Assembly (NCBI RefSeq): GCF_029369745.1
Contig: NZ_CP120210.1
Coordinates: 5,580,001-5,644,000 of the forward strand
DNA length: 64,000 nt
Reading direction: 5' to 3'
Source of the DNA: Amycolatopsis sp. QT-25
GTDB taxonomy: Bacteria > Actinomycetota > Actinomycetes > Mycobacteriales > Pseudonocardiaceae
Under the pieces are notes generated by a model. That model was given only the letters and a program-made list of their open reading frames with translations, had not been told where the DNA came from and made no database searches. A program made the translations under genes and the position numbers. Positions 50,513 to 59,251 of this stretch are shown in pieces (position 1 is the stretch's first letter; the number at the start of each line of letters is the position of its first letter).

Positions 50513-51082
50513 TCACGAGCGGCGACGCGGGCGGTTGTAGAGCTTGCGGCCGACGCTGAGAAGCGTTTCGCGCAGCGTCTCGTCGTCGAGCGAGGCGACC
50601 TCGGGCGAGCCACCGGCGAGGGCGACCCCGGCCAGGAGCACCTGCGCGGTGACCATCCCCAGCACGTCCGGCTCCGGGCCGGCGAGGATCTCCAGCAGCC
50701 GGTTCTTGAAGCTTTCCGAGCGGTGGACCGATTTTTCGACCGCCCGCGCGATGCCGGGGTCGCTGGAGAACAGGGCGACCAGCGCGCGGTGCCGCACCAC
50801 GAGATCGACGAAACCGTCGAGCAGATGGTCGATCTGCGCGCCTCGGGTGCGCTGGGCGCGGGCGTCGTCGACGATGCCCTCCAGCTCGCGCAGCACGGGT
50901 TCGGCGACGGATTCGGTGATCTCCGCCTTCGTCTTGAAGTGGTAGTAGACGGCCGCCTTGGTGACCCCCAGGGCGTCCGCGATCATCTGCAGCGAGGTGC
51001 CTTCCACGCCGTGTTCGGTGAACAACCGCAGCGCCGTGCGCAGTAGCCGCGTGCGGGTGTCCTCCGCCTGGACGACGTCCAT
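50513..51082 (-). CDS. TetR-family repressor of the MMPL exporter
   Basis: This 189-residue repressor has a clear helix-turn-helix (TRTRLLRTALRLFTEHGVEG, then GVTKAAVYYHFKTKAE). It is divergent from an MMPL exporter, with three CTAGCCG-type dyads in the 161-base gap. The usual reading is local repression of the pump and itself, relieved by the pump's substrate. The ligand domain is of no recognised subtype. Confidence 0.92.
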   Translation of the reverse strand: MDVVQAEDTRTRLLRTALRLFTEHGVEGTSLQMIADALGVTKAAVYYHFKTKAEITESVAEPVLRELEGIVDDARAQRTRGAQIDHLLDGFVDLVVRHRALVALFSSDPGIARAVEKSVHRSESFKNRLLEILAGPEPDVLGMVTAQVLLAGVALAGGSPEVASLDDETLRETLLSVGRKLYNRPRRRS

Positions 51083-51143
51083 GATCCCTCCTCGTTCAGC
51101 CGTCGGAGGTTACGTCAAGCGAGCCCGTCGAGCCAACCCGAGT

Positions 51144-51206
51144 ACTAGCCGTGCGGCTAGTCACACACTTGCCGATCGGCTTGTAGGCCCCTAGCCGATC
51201 GGCTAG
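51144..51206. promoter_or_regulatory. Cluster of TetR operators, CTAGCCG dyads
   Basis: ACTAGCCGTGCGGCTAGT (51144-51161) and CTAGCCGATCGGCTAG (51191-51206) are both perfect palindromes; the core GCCGATCGGC also occurs at 51171-51180. Their spacing, in the gap between tetR and the MMPL gene, suggests two or three dimers can bind and block both promoters. Confidence 0.8.
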
Positions 51207-51243
51207 CTTGAACTGAACCTGATCGAGTGAACGGGAGACTTTC

Positions 51244-53421
51244 GTGGCCAGCTTCCTGTACCGAATGGGCCGGTTCTCGTTCCGGCGCCGGGCACTGGTG
51301 ACGGTGGTGTGGGCCGTCCTCCTGGCGGCCCTCGGCGCGGGGGCGCTGACCCTGTCCGGCCAGCTTTCGAACTCGGTGACCATCCCCGGAACCGAGTCGC
51401 AGAAGGCGATCGACCAGCTCGCCGACCGATTTCCGGAAGCCGCCGGCGGCGCGACAGCGCGTGTCGTCATCTCGACACCCGGCGACATCACCGACGCGGG
51501 CGGGCAGGCGGCGATCGCGCGTCTGGTCACCGGACTCAAGGACGCGCCGAAGGTCGCCGGAGTGGTGGACCCGCTGCAGGCGCGGGCGATCTCGCCCGAC
51601 AAGCACGTGGCGCTGGCGCAGGTCAGCTATCGCGTGCCGGGCTTCGAGCTCACCGACGCCGACCGCGACGGCCTGATGGCCGCGGCGGAGTCCGCCAAGG
51701 CCGCCGGGTACACGGTGGAATTCGGCGGTGACGCCGTCCAGGCGATGCCCGCCACGAACGCCACCGAAGGCCTCGGTGTCGCCGTCGCCGCCGTCGTCCT
51801 GATCATCACGTTCGGTTCGCTGCTCGCGGCCGGGATTCCGCTGCTGACCGCGCTCATCGGCGTCGGCATCGGCATGGCAGGCATCACGACGGCGTCCGGA
51901 TTCCTGGAACTGAACACGAACACTCCGGTGCTCGCGCTGATGATCGGCCTCGCCGTCGGCATCGACTACGCGCTCTTCATCGTTTCCCGCTATCGGCACG
52001 AACTGACGCTCGGCCGCGCTCCCGAGGAGGCCGCCGGACGCGCCACCGGCACGGCGGGCTCCGCCGTGGTGTTCGCCGGGCTGACCGTGATCATCGCGCT
52101 GGCCGGCCTGACCGTCGTCGGCATCCCGTTCCTCGGCGAGATGGGCATCGCCGCGGCGATCACCGTCGCCATCGCGGTCGTCATCGCGCTGACCCTGCTG
52201 CCCGCCATCCTCGGGTTCGCGGGCGGCAAACTGGCGGGCGGCAAGATCCGCTCGCGCCGCAAGGAAAGCACGACGACGCACGGCGAGCGCTGGGCGAAGT
52301 TCGTGGCCCGCCACCGGATCCCGGTGCTGATCGCCGCGATCGCCGGCCTCGCGATCGTCGCCGTCCCGGCCGCGAGCATGCAGCTCGGCCTGCCGAACGA
52401 CAGCACCGCCGCGCCGGACACCACCCAGCGCAGGGCCTACGACACCGTCGCCCGCAGCTTCGGCGAAGGCGCGAACGGGCCGCTCGTGATCGTCGTCGAC
52501 CTCGCGGGCAGCGCCGACCGGCAGGCCGCGCTCCAGCAGGCGGCCGCGGGTATCGGCGGCCTCCCCGAACGCCCGATCGTCACGCCGCCCAAGGTCAACC
52601 GGGACGGCGACCTGGCACTGCTGACCGTCATCCCGAAGAGCGGTCCGAGCAGCACCGCGACCGAAGACCTGGTCAGCGACATCCGCGGCCTGAACGCGAG
52701 CCTGGGCACGGCCACCGGCGCTTCGCTGGCGGTGACCGGCCAGACCGCGGCCAACATCGACGTCTCGGAGAAACTCGCCGACGCGATGCTGCCCTACCTC
52801 GCGCTGATCGTCGGGCTCGCGTTCCTGTTGCTGATGCTGGTGTTCCGGTCGATCGTGGTCCCGCTGAAGGCGACGCTGGGCTTCCTCGGCTCCGTGGTCG
52901 CGACCTTCGGCGCCGTGGTGGCGGTGTTCCAGTGGGGCTGGCTCACCGACCTGCTCGGGGTGAAGACGACCGGGCCGATCATGAGCATGCTGCCGATCCT
53001 GCTGATCGGCGTGCTGTTCGGGCTCGCGATGGACTACCAGGTGTTCCTGGTGACGCGGATGCGGGAGGAATACGTCCACGGCGCCGACCCGCAGCAGGCG
53101 ATGGTCACCGGTTTCCGGCACGGCTCCCGCGTCGTGGTCGCCGCCGCGTTGATCATGATCAGCGTGTTCGCCGGCTTCGTCCTCGCGGAGTCGTCGCTGA
53201 TCCAGTCGATCGGGTTCGCGCTGGCCTTCGGAGTCCTCGTCGACGCGTTCGTGATCCGGATGACCATCGTGCCGGCGCTGATTTCCCTGCTCGGCCGCGG
53301 CGCCTGGTGGCTGCCGAAGTGGCTGGACCGGGTGCTGCCGGACGTCGACGTCGAAGGCGAGAAGCTCGCGAAGCAGCTGGACGCTCCCGACGAGCGCGAG
53401 CTGGCCGACGCCCCGAAGTAG
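51244..53421 (+). CDS. MMPL/RND-family transporter
   Basis: This 725-residue exporter has twelve predicted membrane helices in two halves: a first helix (about 20-40), a periplasmic loop (to about 170), five helices (about 175-340) and then the same again (about 370 to 690). The proton-relay motifs GIDYALFIVSRYRHE and AMDYQVFLVTRMREE are intact. MMPL proteins export lipids or drugs. GTG 51244 begins MASFLYRMGRFSFRRRALVT. The divergent TetR probably controls it. Confidence 0.93.
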   Translation: MASFLYRMGRFSFRRRALVTVVWAVLLAALGAGALTLSGQLSNSVTIPGTESQKAIDQLADRFPEAAGGATARVVISTPGDITDAGGQAAIARLVTGLKDAPKVAGVVDPLQARAISPDKHVALAQVSYRVPGFELTDADRDGLMAAAESAKAAGYTVEFGGDAVQAMPATNATEGLGVAVAAVVLIITFGSLLAAGIPLLTALIGVGIGMAGITTASGFLELNTNTPVLALMIGLAVGIDYALFIVSRYRHELTLGRAPEEAAGRATGTAGSAVVFAGLTVIIALAGLTVVGIPFLGEMGIAAAITVAIAVVIALTLLPAILGFAGGKLAGGKIRSRRKESTTTHGERWAKFVARHRIPVLIAAIAGLAIVAVPAASMQLGLPNDSTAAPDTTQRRAYDTVARSFGEGANGPLVIVVDLAGSADRQAALQQAAAGIGGLPERPIVTPPKVNRDGDLALLTVIPKSGPSSTATEDLVSDIRGLNASLGTATGASLAVTGQTAANIDVSEKLADAMLPYLALIVGLAFLLLMLVFRSIVVPLKATLGFLGSVVATFGAVVAVFQWGWLTDLLGVKTTGPIMSMLPILLIGVLFGLAMDYQVFLVTRMREEYVHGADPQQAMVTGFRHGSRVVVAAALIMISVFAGFVLAESSLIQSIGFALAFGVLVDAFVIRMTIVPALISLLGRGAWWLPKWLDRVLPDVDVEGEKLAKQLDAPDERELADAPK

Positions 53422-53426
53422 AAGTA

Positions 53427-53481
53427 GTACGTGAAGGCCCCCTTCCTTGCGTCTAGCGCAAGGAAGGGGGCCTTCACGTAC
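53427..53481. terminator. Perfect 25-bp-arm hairpin of the GGCC family
   Basis: GTACGTGAAGGCCCCCTTCC... (53427-53451) is exactly mirrored at 53457-53481 around the loop TCTAG. It begins 6 bases after the MMPL stop and faces a decayed gene on the other strand, so it should terminate the exporter transcript. Confidence 0.8.
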
Positions 53482-53519
53482 ATGCAGTCGAGTAGCGCGC
53501 GATTCCCGTGCGGGTCCGG

Positions 53520-53640
53520 GTGGTCCGAACTTCGCGACCGTTCCGTCGAGAACGACGCCGTAACGCTCGCCCTCCCAGCGAACCTGCTCGAATCCCCGTA
53601 CTTCGCGGCCCAGCGCCTCGGCCTCACGGGGATGCCGGGC
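53520..53640 (-). pseudogene. NADAR-family (YbiA-like) fragment
   Basis: A minus-strand frame without a usable start reads HPREAEALGREVRGFEQVRW, then YGVVLDGTVAKFG, and then stops matching. This resembles the middle of NADAR/DUF1768 N-glycosidases, whose next block (RDPELREFLLATGDR in relatives) is absent. About 40 of 160 residues remain. Confidence 0.55.
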
Positions 53641-53645
53641 GGTGC

Positions 53646-53801
53646 TCAGGCCAGCCAGGCGATGGCGCCGCCGATGGCCAGCAGCGCGCCGATCCCCAGC
53701 ACGACGGCCATGAACTTGACGCTCTTCCAGGTCGCGTAGACGCCGCCGATCAGGAAGCCGCCGAGCGCGAACAGCAGCACAGCGATGGTCGTGTTACTCA
53801 C
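53646..53801 (-). CDS. Small two-helix membrane protein
   Basis: A 51-residue frame from GTG 53801 encodes SNTTIAVLLFALGGFLIGG followed by VYATWKSVKF and a second helix ending AIAWLA. It is almost entirely membrane. GTGGCGG upstream may be its ribosome-binding site. No family with a known role. It is divergent from the ArsR gene and could share its regulatory gap. Confidence 0.6.
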   Translation of the reverse strand: MSNTTIAVLLFALGGFLIGGVYATWKSVKFMAVVLGIGALLAIGGAIAWLA

Positions 53802-53880
53802 GACCGCCACTCTGCCACAAATCCAGCATCCCGACGCCGCCGGGCCCGGGCCTTGCCCTCGGGACCCGACGCGGCTAACG

Positions 53881-53898
53881 TACAACCACATGGTTGTA
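53881..53898. promoter_or_regulatory. ArsR operator overlapping the start codon
   Basis: TACAACCACATGGTTGTA is a perfect dyad (8-base arms, 2-base centre) containing the ATG of the ArsR gene at 53890. This is the usual operator shape of ArsR repressors paired with AHSA1-domain genes. A leaderless transcript is likely. Confidence 0.75.
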
Positions 53899-54228
53899 GT
53901 TCTAGAGGAGAGCGAGGAGTCGCTCAACCGGCTCTTCCGCGCCTTGGCCGACGGCACGCGCCGTGACATCCTGGCGCGGGCGATCGCGGAAGCGCCGTCT
54001 GTGTCCGATCTCGCCGCGCGGTACGAGATGAGCTTCGCCGCCGTGCAAAAGCACGTCGCCGTGCTCGAACGGGCGGGTCTGGTGCGGAAACGTGCCCACG
54101 GTCGTGAGCAGCTCGTCTCGACCGACCACGAGCGGCTCCGGCGCGCCGGTGAACTTCTCGACGCCTACGAAGTCCTTTGGCGCCAACGTGTGGCGCAGCT
54201 CGACGATGTCCTGCGGGAAGGAAACTGA
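53890..54228 (+). CDS. ArsR-family transcriptional repressor
   Basis: This 112-residue winged-helix repressor has the helix-turn-helix SVSDLAARYEMSFAAVQKHV and a wing with GLVRKRAHGREQLVS. Metal-binding Cys motifs are absent. It leads a three-gene operon with an AHSA1-like protein and a DHFR-like reductase. Such trios are common in actinomycetes; the signal is unknown. ATG 53890 lies in the operator, favouring autoregulation. Confidence 0.92.
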   Translation: MVVVLEESEESLNRLFRALADGTRRDILARAIAEAPSVSDLAARYEMSFAAVQKHVAVLERAGLVRKRAHGREQLVSTDHERLRRAGELLDAYEVLWRQRVAQLDDVLREGN

Positions 54229-54230
54229 CG

Positions 54231-54710
54231 ATGCCGATCACCTCGGTCACCAAAGATCCCGAAAAGCTCAGCCTCACCGTCGTGGCGGACTTCCCCGTTC
54301 CGCGAAAACGCCTTTGGGAGGCCTGGGCCGATCCACGGCAACTCGAGCGCTTTTGGGGACCGCCTTTCGCGCCCGCCACCTTCACCCATCACGACTTCAG
54401 GGTCGGTGGGCGCGCCGAGTACTTCCTGTCCGGGCCGAACGGGGAGAAATGGGCCGACTCGTGGAAGTTCACCGCGGTGAACCCCATCGACTCGTTCGAG
54501 GCGGAGGACGGTGAAGACAACGCCGCGGACGAGAACATGCCGTCCTTGATGACGTTCGCCTTCGAGACGACAGCGACGGGGTCACGACTGACCCACGTGA
54601 CCCGGTTCTCCAGCGTCGAAGCCCTGGAGAACACGATCCCGGGGATGGAAGCGGGGTTCCGCGCGGCGATGCCCCAACTCGACGCACTTCTGAGGACGGA
54701 AACCTCATGA
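54231..54710 (+). CDS. SRPBCC (AHSA1-like) protein
   Basis: This 159-residue helix-grip-fold protein of the AHSA1 group has ADFPVPRKRLWEAWADPRQL, FWGPPFAPATFTHHDFRVGG and a C-terminal FRAAMPQLDALL helix. It may bind a hydrophobic ligand. It follows the ArsR gene by 2 bases and its stop overlaps the next start in ATGA. Confidence 0.9.
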   Translation: MPITSVTKDPEKLSLTVVADFPVPRKRLWEAWADPRQLERFWGPPFAPATFTHHDFRVGGRAEYFLSGPNGEKWADSWKFTAVNPIDSFEAEDGEDNAADENMPSLMTFAFETTATGSRLTHVTRFSSVEALENTIPGMEAGFRAAMPQLDALLRTETS

Positions 54711-55285
54711 GAAAACTCAAGATCATCGAACACGTCTCGCTCGACGGAGTGCTGCAGCACTCCGCCGATGAGACCGACTTCCCTTACAGCGGCTGGAACA
54801 TGCCTTATCGGACGCCCGAAGGCCGGGAAGCCATCACGGCCGCGCACGGTGAAGGCTTCGACTTGCTGCTCGGCCGTCGCACCTATGACCTCTGGTCGGA
54901 GTACTGGCCGACGGCGCCGAGCGATCCGCTCGCCGACCGGCTCAAGGCGGCGAAGAAGTATGTCGTCACCCACCGGCCGGAAAGCCTCGAATGGGGCCCG
55001 TTCGAGAGTCTCGGCCCGGACATCGCCACGGACGTCCGCCGCATCAAGGCGCAGAACGGCCCGGACCTCGTCCTCTCGGGCAGCTCCACGCTGACCTCGA
55101 CACTGCTCGAACACGGGCTCACCGACGAGGTCGTGCTGGCCGTCTACCCGATCCTTCTGGGCATGGGCAAGCGTTTCTTCGCGAACGGAACCCCGGCACA
55201 GACCTTGGAGTTCGCCGGCACGACGACAACGCCGTCCGGCGTCACCCTCAACACCTACAAACCCGCCGGACCCCTGAAGACCTGA
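54707..55285 (+). CDS. Dihydrofolate-reductase-family protein (RibD_C)
   Basis: This 192-residue member of the RibD C-terminal/DHFR-like superfamily probably binds NADPH: IEHVSLDGVLQ, DLLLGRRTYDLWSEYWPTAP, DLVLSGSSTLTSTLLEHGL and the final helix match. It is not a standard folate reductase and its substrate is unknown. It is coupled to the AHSA1-like gene and ends before a strong hairpin. Confidence 0.88.
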   Translation: MRKLKIIEHVSLDGVLQHSADETDFPYSGWNMPYRTPEGREAITAAHGEGFDLLLGRRTYDLWSEYWPTAPSDPLADRLKAAKKYVVTHRPESLEWGPFESLGPDIATDVRRIKAQNGPDLVLSGSSTLTSTLLEHGLTDEVVLAVYPILLGMGKRFFANGTPAQTLEFAGTTTTPSGVTLNTYKPAGPLKT

Positions 55286-55293
55286 CGCATTTC

Positions 55294-55341
55294 GTCCTCT
55301 GGATGCGGTAGTTGCACACACAAGGAACGCATCCAGAGGAC
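55294..55341. terminator. Bidirectional terminator hairpin
   Basis: GTCCTCTGGATGCG (55294-55307) is exactly mirrored by CGCATCCAGAGGAC (55328-55341) with a 20-base loop. It lies between the end of the ArsR operon and the end of hisB, so it can stop both converging transcripts. Confidence 0.75.
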
Positions 55342-55353
55342 TGAACGCGGGGG

Positions 55354-55953
55354 CTAGAGGACGCCCTTCGTGGACGGGATACCGCCCGCGCGCGGGTCCG
55401 GCTCGGTGGCGGCACGCAAAGCGCGCGCGACGGCCTTGTACTCGGCCTCCGCGATGTGGTGCGGGTCGCGGCCGTGCAGCACCCGCACGTGCACCGCGAT
55501 CTGCGCGTGGAACGACAGCGAGTCGAACACGTGCCGGGTCAGCACGAACGGGTAGTTCCCGCCGATGGTGAAGGCGTTGAACTGCTCCGGCTCGCCCAGG
55601 TGCACGCAGTACGGCCGCCCGGAGACGTCGATCGCCGCGTGCGCGAGGGTTTCGTCCATCGGGATCCACGCGTCGCCGAAGCGGCGGATGCCGCTCTTGT
55701 CGCCGAGCGCCTGCCGCAGCGCCTGGCCGAGCACGATCGCGGTGTCCTCGACGGTGTGGTGCGCGTCGATGTGCACGTCACCGGTCGCCCGCACCTTGAG
55801 GTCGAGCGAGCCGTGCACCCCGAACGCGGTGAGCATGTGGTCGTAGAACGGGACACCGGTGTCGATCTCCACCTGCCCCGTGCCGTCCAGGTCGAGCTGG
55901 ACCGAAATGGACGATTCCCTGGTGGTGCGATCCACCTTGCCGACGCGACTCAT
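55354..55953 (-). CDS. hisB: Imidazoleglycerol-phosphate dehydratase
   Basis: This 199-residue enzyme removes water from imidazole glycerol phosphate. The metal-binding His motifs DAHHTVEDTAIVLGQAL and DPHHIAEAEYKAVARAL are intact. It is the stand-alone IGPD type without a phosphatase domain. ATG 55953 overlaps the hisC stop in ATGA. Downstream, the operon ends in a hairpin instead of leading into hisH. Confidence 0.97.
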   Translation of the reverse strand: MSRVGKVDRTTRESSISVQLDLDGTGQVEIDTGVPFYDHMLTAFGVHGSLDLKVRATGDVHIDAHHTVEDTAIVLGQALRQALGDKSGIRRFGDAWIPMDETLAHAAIDVSGRPYCVHLGEPEQFNAFTIGGNYPFVLTRHVFDSLSFHAQIAVHVRVLHGRDPHHIAEAEYKAVARALRAATEPDPRAGGIPSTKGVL

Positions 55954-57050
55954 CGCGGCACCTCCTTGCTGGCCTCGAGAAAGGCGTCGTTCTCTTCCGG
56001 CGTCCCGATGGTCACCCGCAGGTGTCCTTCGATGCCGACGTCCCTGATCAGCACCCCGTTGTCCAAATAGGACTTCCAGGTCGCGGGCGCGTCCGCGAAC
56101 CGTCCGAAGAGGACGAAGTTCGCGTCGCTCGGGACCGGCGTGAAGCCCAAGCCCAGCAACGCTTCCACCACCCGGTCACGTTCGGCCGCGAGCTTGGCGA
56201 CCGAAGCGAGCGTGGCGCCCGCGTGCCGCAGCGCGGCCCGTGCGGCGGCTTGCGTGAGCTTCGAGAGGTGGTACGGCAGCCGCACCAGCTGCAGCGCGTC
56301 GACGATCGCGGGTGCGGCCGCGAGATACCCGAGCCGCCCGCCCGCGAAGGCGAACGCCTTGCTCATCGTGCGCGACACGATCAGCTTCGCCGGGTACTCC
56401 CCTAGAAGTTCGACGGCGCTCGGCTGCGACGAGAACTCCGCGTACGCCTCGTCGACCACCACGATGCCGGGCGCCGCTTCGAGCAGTCCGCGCAGCTCGT
56501 CGAAGGGGATCGACCCGCCGGTCGGGTTGTTCGGGCTGGTCACGAAGACGAGGTCCGGACGGCGCTCGCGCACCAGCGCGGCCGCCTTCTCGGTGTCGAG
56601 CGTGAAATCGTCGCGGCGCGGCACCGGCAGCCAGTCGGTGCGGGTGCCCGCCGAGATGATCGGGTGCATCGAATACGACGGTTCGAAGCCCAGCGCCGAG
56701 CGGCCGGGGCCGCCGAAGGCCTGCAGGACCTGTTGCAGGATCTCGTTGGATCCGTTGGCGGTCCACACGTTCGACTCCGACACCAGCACACCGGTGGACA
56801 CCGCGAGGTAGTCCGCGAGGTCCTGGCGCAGCGCGACGGCGTCGCGATCCGGGTAGCGGTGCAGCGAAGCGGCTTCGGCTCGGACGGCCTCGGCGACGTC
56901 GGCCACCAGCGCGTCCGGCGGCGGGTACGGGTTTTCGTTCGTGTTGAGCCGGATCGGCACGTCGAGCTGCGGTGCGCCGTACGGGGTCTTGCCCCGCAGG
57001 TCTTCTCGCAACGGGAGCGCGTCGAGCGTGATCTCCTCGCCGATGCTCAT
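55950..57050 (-). CDS. hisC: Histidinol-phosphate aminotransferase
   Basis: This 366-residue fold-type I PLP enzyme has NTNENPYPPP at the start, SPNNPTGGSIP and the Schiff-base lysine in SRTMSKAFAFAGGRLGY. It converts imidazole acetol phosphate to histidinol phosphate with glutamate. ATG 57050 overlaps the hisD stop in ATGA. Confidence 0.97.
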   Translation of the reverse strand: MSIGEEITLDALPLREDLRGKTPYGAPQLDVPIRLNTNENPYPPPDALVADVAEAVRAEAASLHRYPDRDAVALRQDLADYLAVSTGVLVSESNVWTANGSNEILQQVLQAFGGPGRSALGFEPSYSMHPIISAGTRTDWLPVPRRDDFTLDTEKAAALVRERRPDLVFVTSPNNPTGGSIPFDELRGLLEAAPGIVVVDEAYAEFSSQPSAVELLGEYPAKLIVSRTMSKAFAFAGGRLGYLAAAPAIVDALQLVRLPYHLSKLTQAAARAALRHAGATLASVAKLAAERDRVVEALLGLGFTPVPSDANFVLFGRFADAPATWKSYLDNGVLIRDVGIEGHLRVTIGTPEENDAFLEASKEVPR

Positions 57051-58372
57051 ACCCGCTCCCCTTCGAACCGCGCCGTGATGGCCTCGCCGTGCGCGGGCAG
57101 GTCCTCGGCGTTGGCCAGCGCGACGACGCGGCCGGCGATCTCGCGCAGCGCGTCCTGGCTGTAGTCGACGACGTGCACGCCCTTGAGGAAGCTCTGCACC
57201 GAAAGGCCGGACGAGTGCCGGGCGAATCCGCCGGTGGGCAGGACGTGGTTCGATCCGGCGCAGTAGTCGCCGAGTGAGACGGGCGCGTACGCACCGACGA
57301 AGATCGCACCCGCGTTGCGCACCCGTGCCGCCACCGAAGGCGCGTCCGCGGTCTGGATCTCCAGGTGCTCGGCGGCATACGCGTCGACGACGCGGATCCC
57401 GTCGTCCAGGGTGGACACGAGGATGATGCCGGACTGCTCGCCGCTCAGAGCCTCCGTCACCCGCTCGGCGTGCTTGGTCGCGGCCACACGGCCGGTCAGT
57501 TCCTTGTCGACGGCGTCCGCGAGTCCCTCGGACGTGGTGACCAGCACGCTCGCGGCGAGCGGGTCGTGCTCGGCCTGGCTGATCAGGTCGGCGGCGACGT
57601 GCACCGGGTCGGCGGTCTCGTCGGCGAGGATCGCGATCTCGGTCGGGCCTGCCTCGGAGTCGATGCCGATGATGCCGCGCAGCAGGCGCTTCGCCGCGGT
57701 GAGATAGATGTTGCCCGGCCCGGTCACGATGTCGACCGGCTCCAGCGTCGTACCGTCGGTGTCGGTGCCGCCGTAGGCGAGCAGCGCGACGGCCTGCGCG
57801 CCGCCGACGGCCCACACCTCGTCCACGCCGAGCAGCTCGGCGGCGGCCAGGATCGTCGGGTGCGGGAGCCCGCCGAACGCGGCCTGCGGCGGCGAGCACA
57901 CCACCAGCGTGCCGACGCCCGCGATCTGCGCCGGGACGACGTTCATCACCACGGTCGAGGGGTACACCGCGAGCCCACCCGGCGCGTACAGCCCGACGCG
58001 CTCCACCGGGATCCAGCGTTCGGTGACGGTGCCGCCATCGACGACCTCGGTCGTCACGTCCTGACGACGCTGATCACCGTGGACCTTCCGGGCGCGGACG
58101 ATCGATTCCTCCAGCGCCTCCCGGACCGCCGGGTCCAGGTGCTCGAGCGCGCCGGTGAGCTCCGCGGCGGCGACACGCACACCGCCGGGGCGGACCTTGT
58201 CGAACTTCTCGGTGTACTCGAGAACCGCCTCGACGCCGCGGTCACGGACGGCCTCCACGACCGGCCGTACGTGATGCAGTGCCGCGTCCACGTCGTACTC
58301 GGCACGCGGGAGCGTGCTCCTGAGTTCGGCAACGGACGGGAGAAGTCCACGCAGGTCGGTACGGTTCAGCAT
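57047..58372 (-). CDS. hisD: Histidinol dehydrogenase
   Basis: This 441-residue zinc enzyme oxidises histidinol to histidine in two NAD+ steps. Motifs are GGLAVYPSTVVMNVVPAQIA, IYLTAAKRLLRG, GPTEIAILADE and the metal site CAGSNHVLPTGG. It leads the hisDCB operon and is divergent from the nitrilase-family gene. Confidence 0.97.
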   Translation of the reverse strand: MLNRTDLRGLLPSVAELRSTLPRAEYDVDAALHHVRPVVEAVRDRGVEAVLEYTEKFDKVRPGGVRVAAAELTGALEHLDPAVREALEESIVRARKVHGDQRRQDVTTEVVDGGTVTERWIPVERVGLYAPGGLAVYPSTVVMNVVPAQIAGVGTLVVCSPPQAAFGGLPHPTILAAAELLGVDEVWAVGGAQAVALLAYGGTDTDGTTLEPVDIVTGPGNIYLTAAKRLLRGIIGIDSEAGPTEIAILADETADPVHVAADLISQAEHDPLAASVLVTTSEGLADAVDKELTGRVAATKHAERVTEALSGEQSGIILVSTLDDGIRVVDAYAAEHLEIQTADAPSVAARVRNAGAIFVGAYAPVSLGDYCAGSNHVLPTGGFARHSSGLSVQSFLKGVHVVDYSQDALREIAGRVVALANAEDLPAHGEAITARFEGERV

Positions 58373-58456
58373 GGGTCAAGGGTACGAGGTGGCCCGATCG
58401 CCCCGAGCAGGCACACTGGGGTGGTGACCAGCGACCCCACGATGAGGGAGGCGGCC

Positions 58457-59251
58457 GTGCCGCGAATCGGGTTGTGCCAGCTCACGGCCGCCGAGGATCC
58501 CGAAACGAACCTGAAGCTGATTCGCGAAGGCGTGGCGGCCGCGGCGACCGACGGCGCGCGGATCGTGGTGTTCCCCGAAGCGGCGATGGCGCGCTTCGGC
58601 ATCCCGCTGGGACCCGTGGCGCAGCCGCTGGACGGACCGTGGGCGTCCAGCGTGGCGTCCATCGCCGAAGAGCACGGCGTGGTGGTCGTCGCGGGCATGT
58701 TCACGCCGTCGCCCGACGGGCGCGTGCGCAACACCCTGCTGGTCACCGGCGCCGGGCAGCACTTCGGCTACGACAAGATCCATCTCTACGACGCGTTCGG
58801 GTTCGCCGAATCCGACACGGTCGCGCCCGGCACCGCACCGGCCACCTTCCAGGTCGAAGGGACCACGTTCGGCCTCGCGACCTGTTACGACATCCGCTTC
58901 CCCGAACTGTTCCGGAAGCTGGCGGGCGACGGCGCCGACATCGTCCTCGTGCCGACGTCCTGGGGCGCGGGCGAGGGCAAACGCGAGCAGTGGGAGGTGC
59001 TGGTGCGCGCCCGCGCGCTCGACTCCGGCTGCTGGGTCCTCGGTTGCGGGCAGGCCGATCCGGCCACGACCTCGACCCCGGTGCACCCGAAGGCGCCGAC
59101 CGGGATCGGCTATTCCACGGTGTCCGACGGGTTCGGGCGGGTCCACACGCAGTTGGGCCCGGGGCCGGAACTGGTGGTCGTCGACCTGGATCCCGCGGTC
59201 AGCGGGAAGGCGCGGGCGGCGACGGGCGTTCTGGCGAACCAGCGGCTGTAG
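58457..59251 (+). CDS. Carbon-nitrogen hydrolase (nitrilase superfamily)
   Basis: This 264-residue amidase-like enzyme has the Glu-Lys-Cys triad in FPEAAMARFG, GYDKIHLYDAFGF and ATCYDIRFPELFR. Relatives include omega-amidase and deaminated-glutathione amidase. GTG 58457 is preferred because GAGGGAGG lies five bases upstream; ATG 58442 and GTG 58424 are in-frame alternatives. Its last 53 bases overlap the convergent Lrp-family gene. Confidence 0.88.
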   Translation: MPRIGLCQLTAAEDPETNLKLIREGVAAAATDGARIVVFPEAAMARFGIPLGPVAQPLDGPWASSVASIAEEHGVVVVAGMFTPSPDGRVRNTLLVTGAGQHFGYDKIHLYDAFGFAESDTVAPGTAPATFQVEGTTFGLATCYDIRFPELFRKLAGDGADIVLVPTSWGAGEGKREQWEVLVRARALDSGCWVLGCGQADPATTSTPVHPKAPTGIGYSTVSDGFGRVHTQLGPGPELVVVDLDPAVSGKARAATGVLANQRL

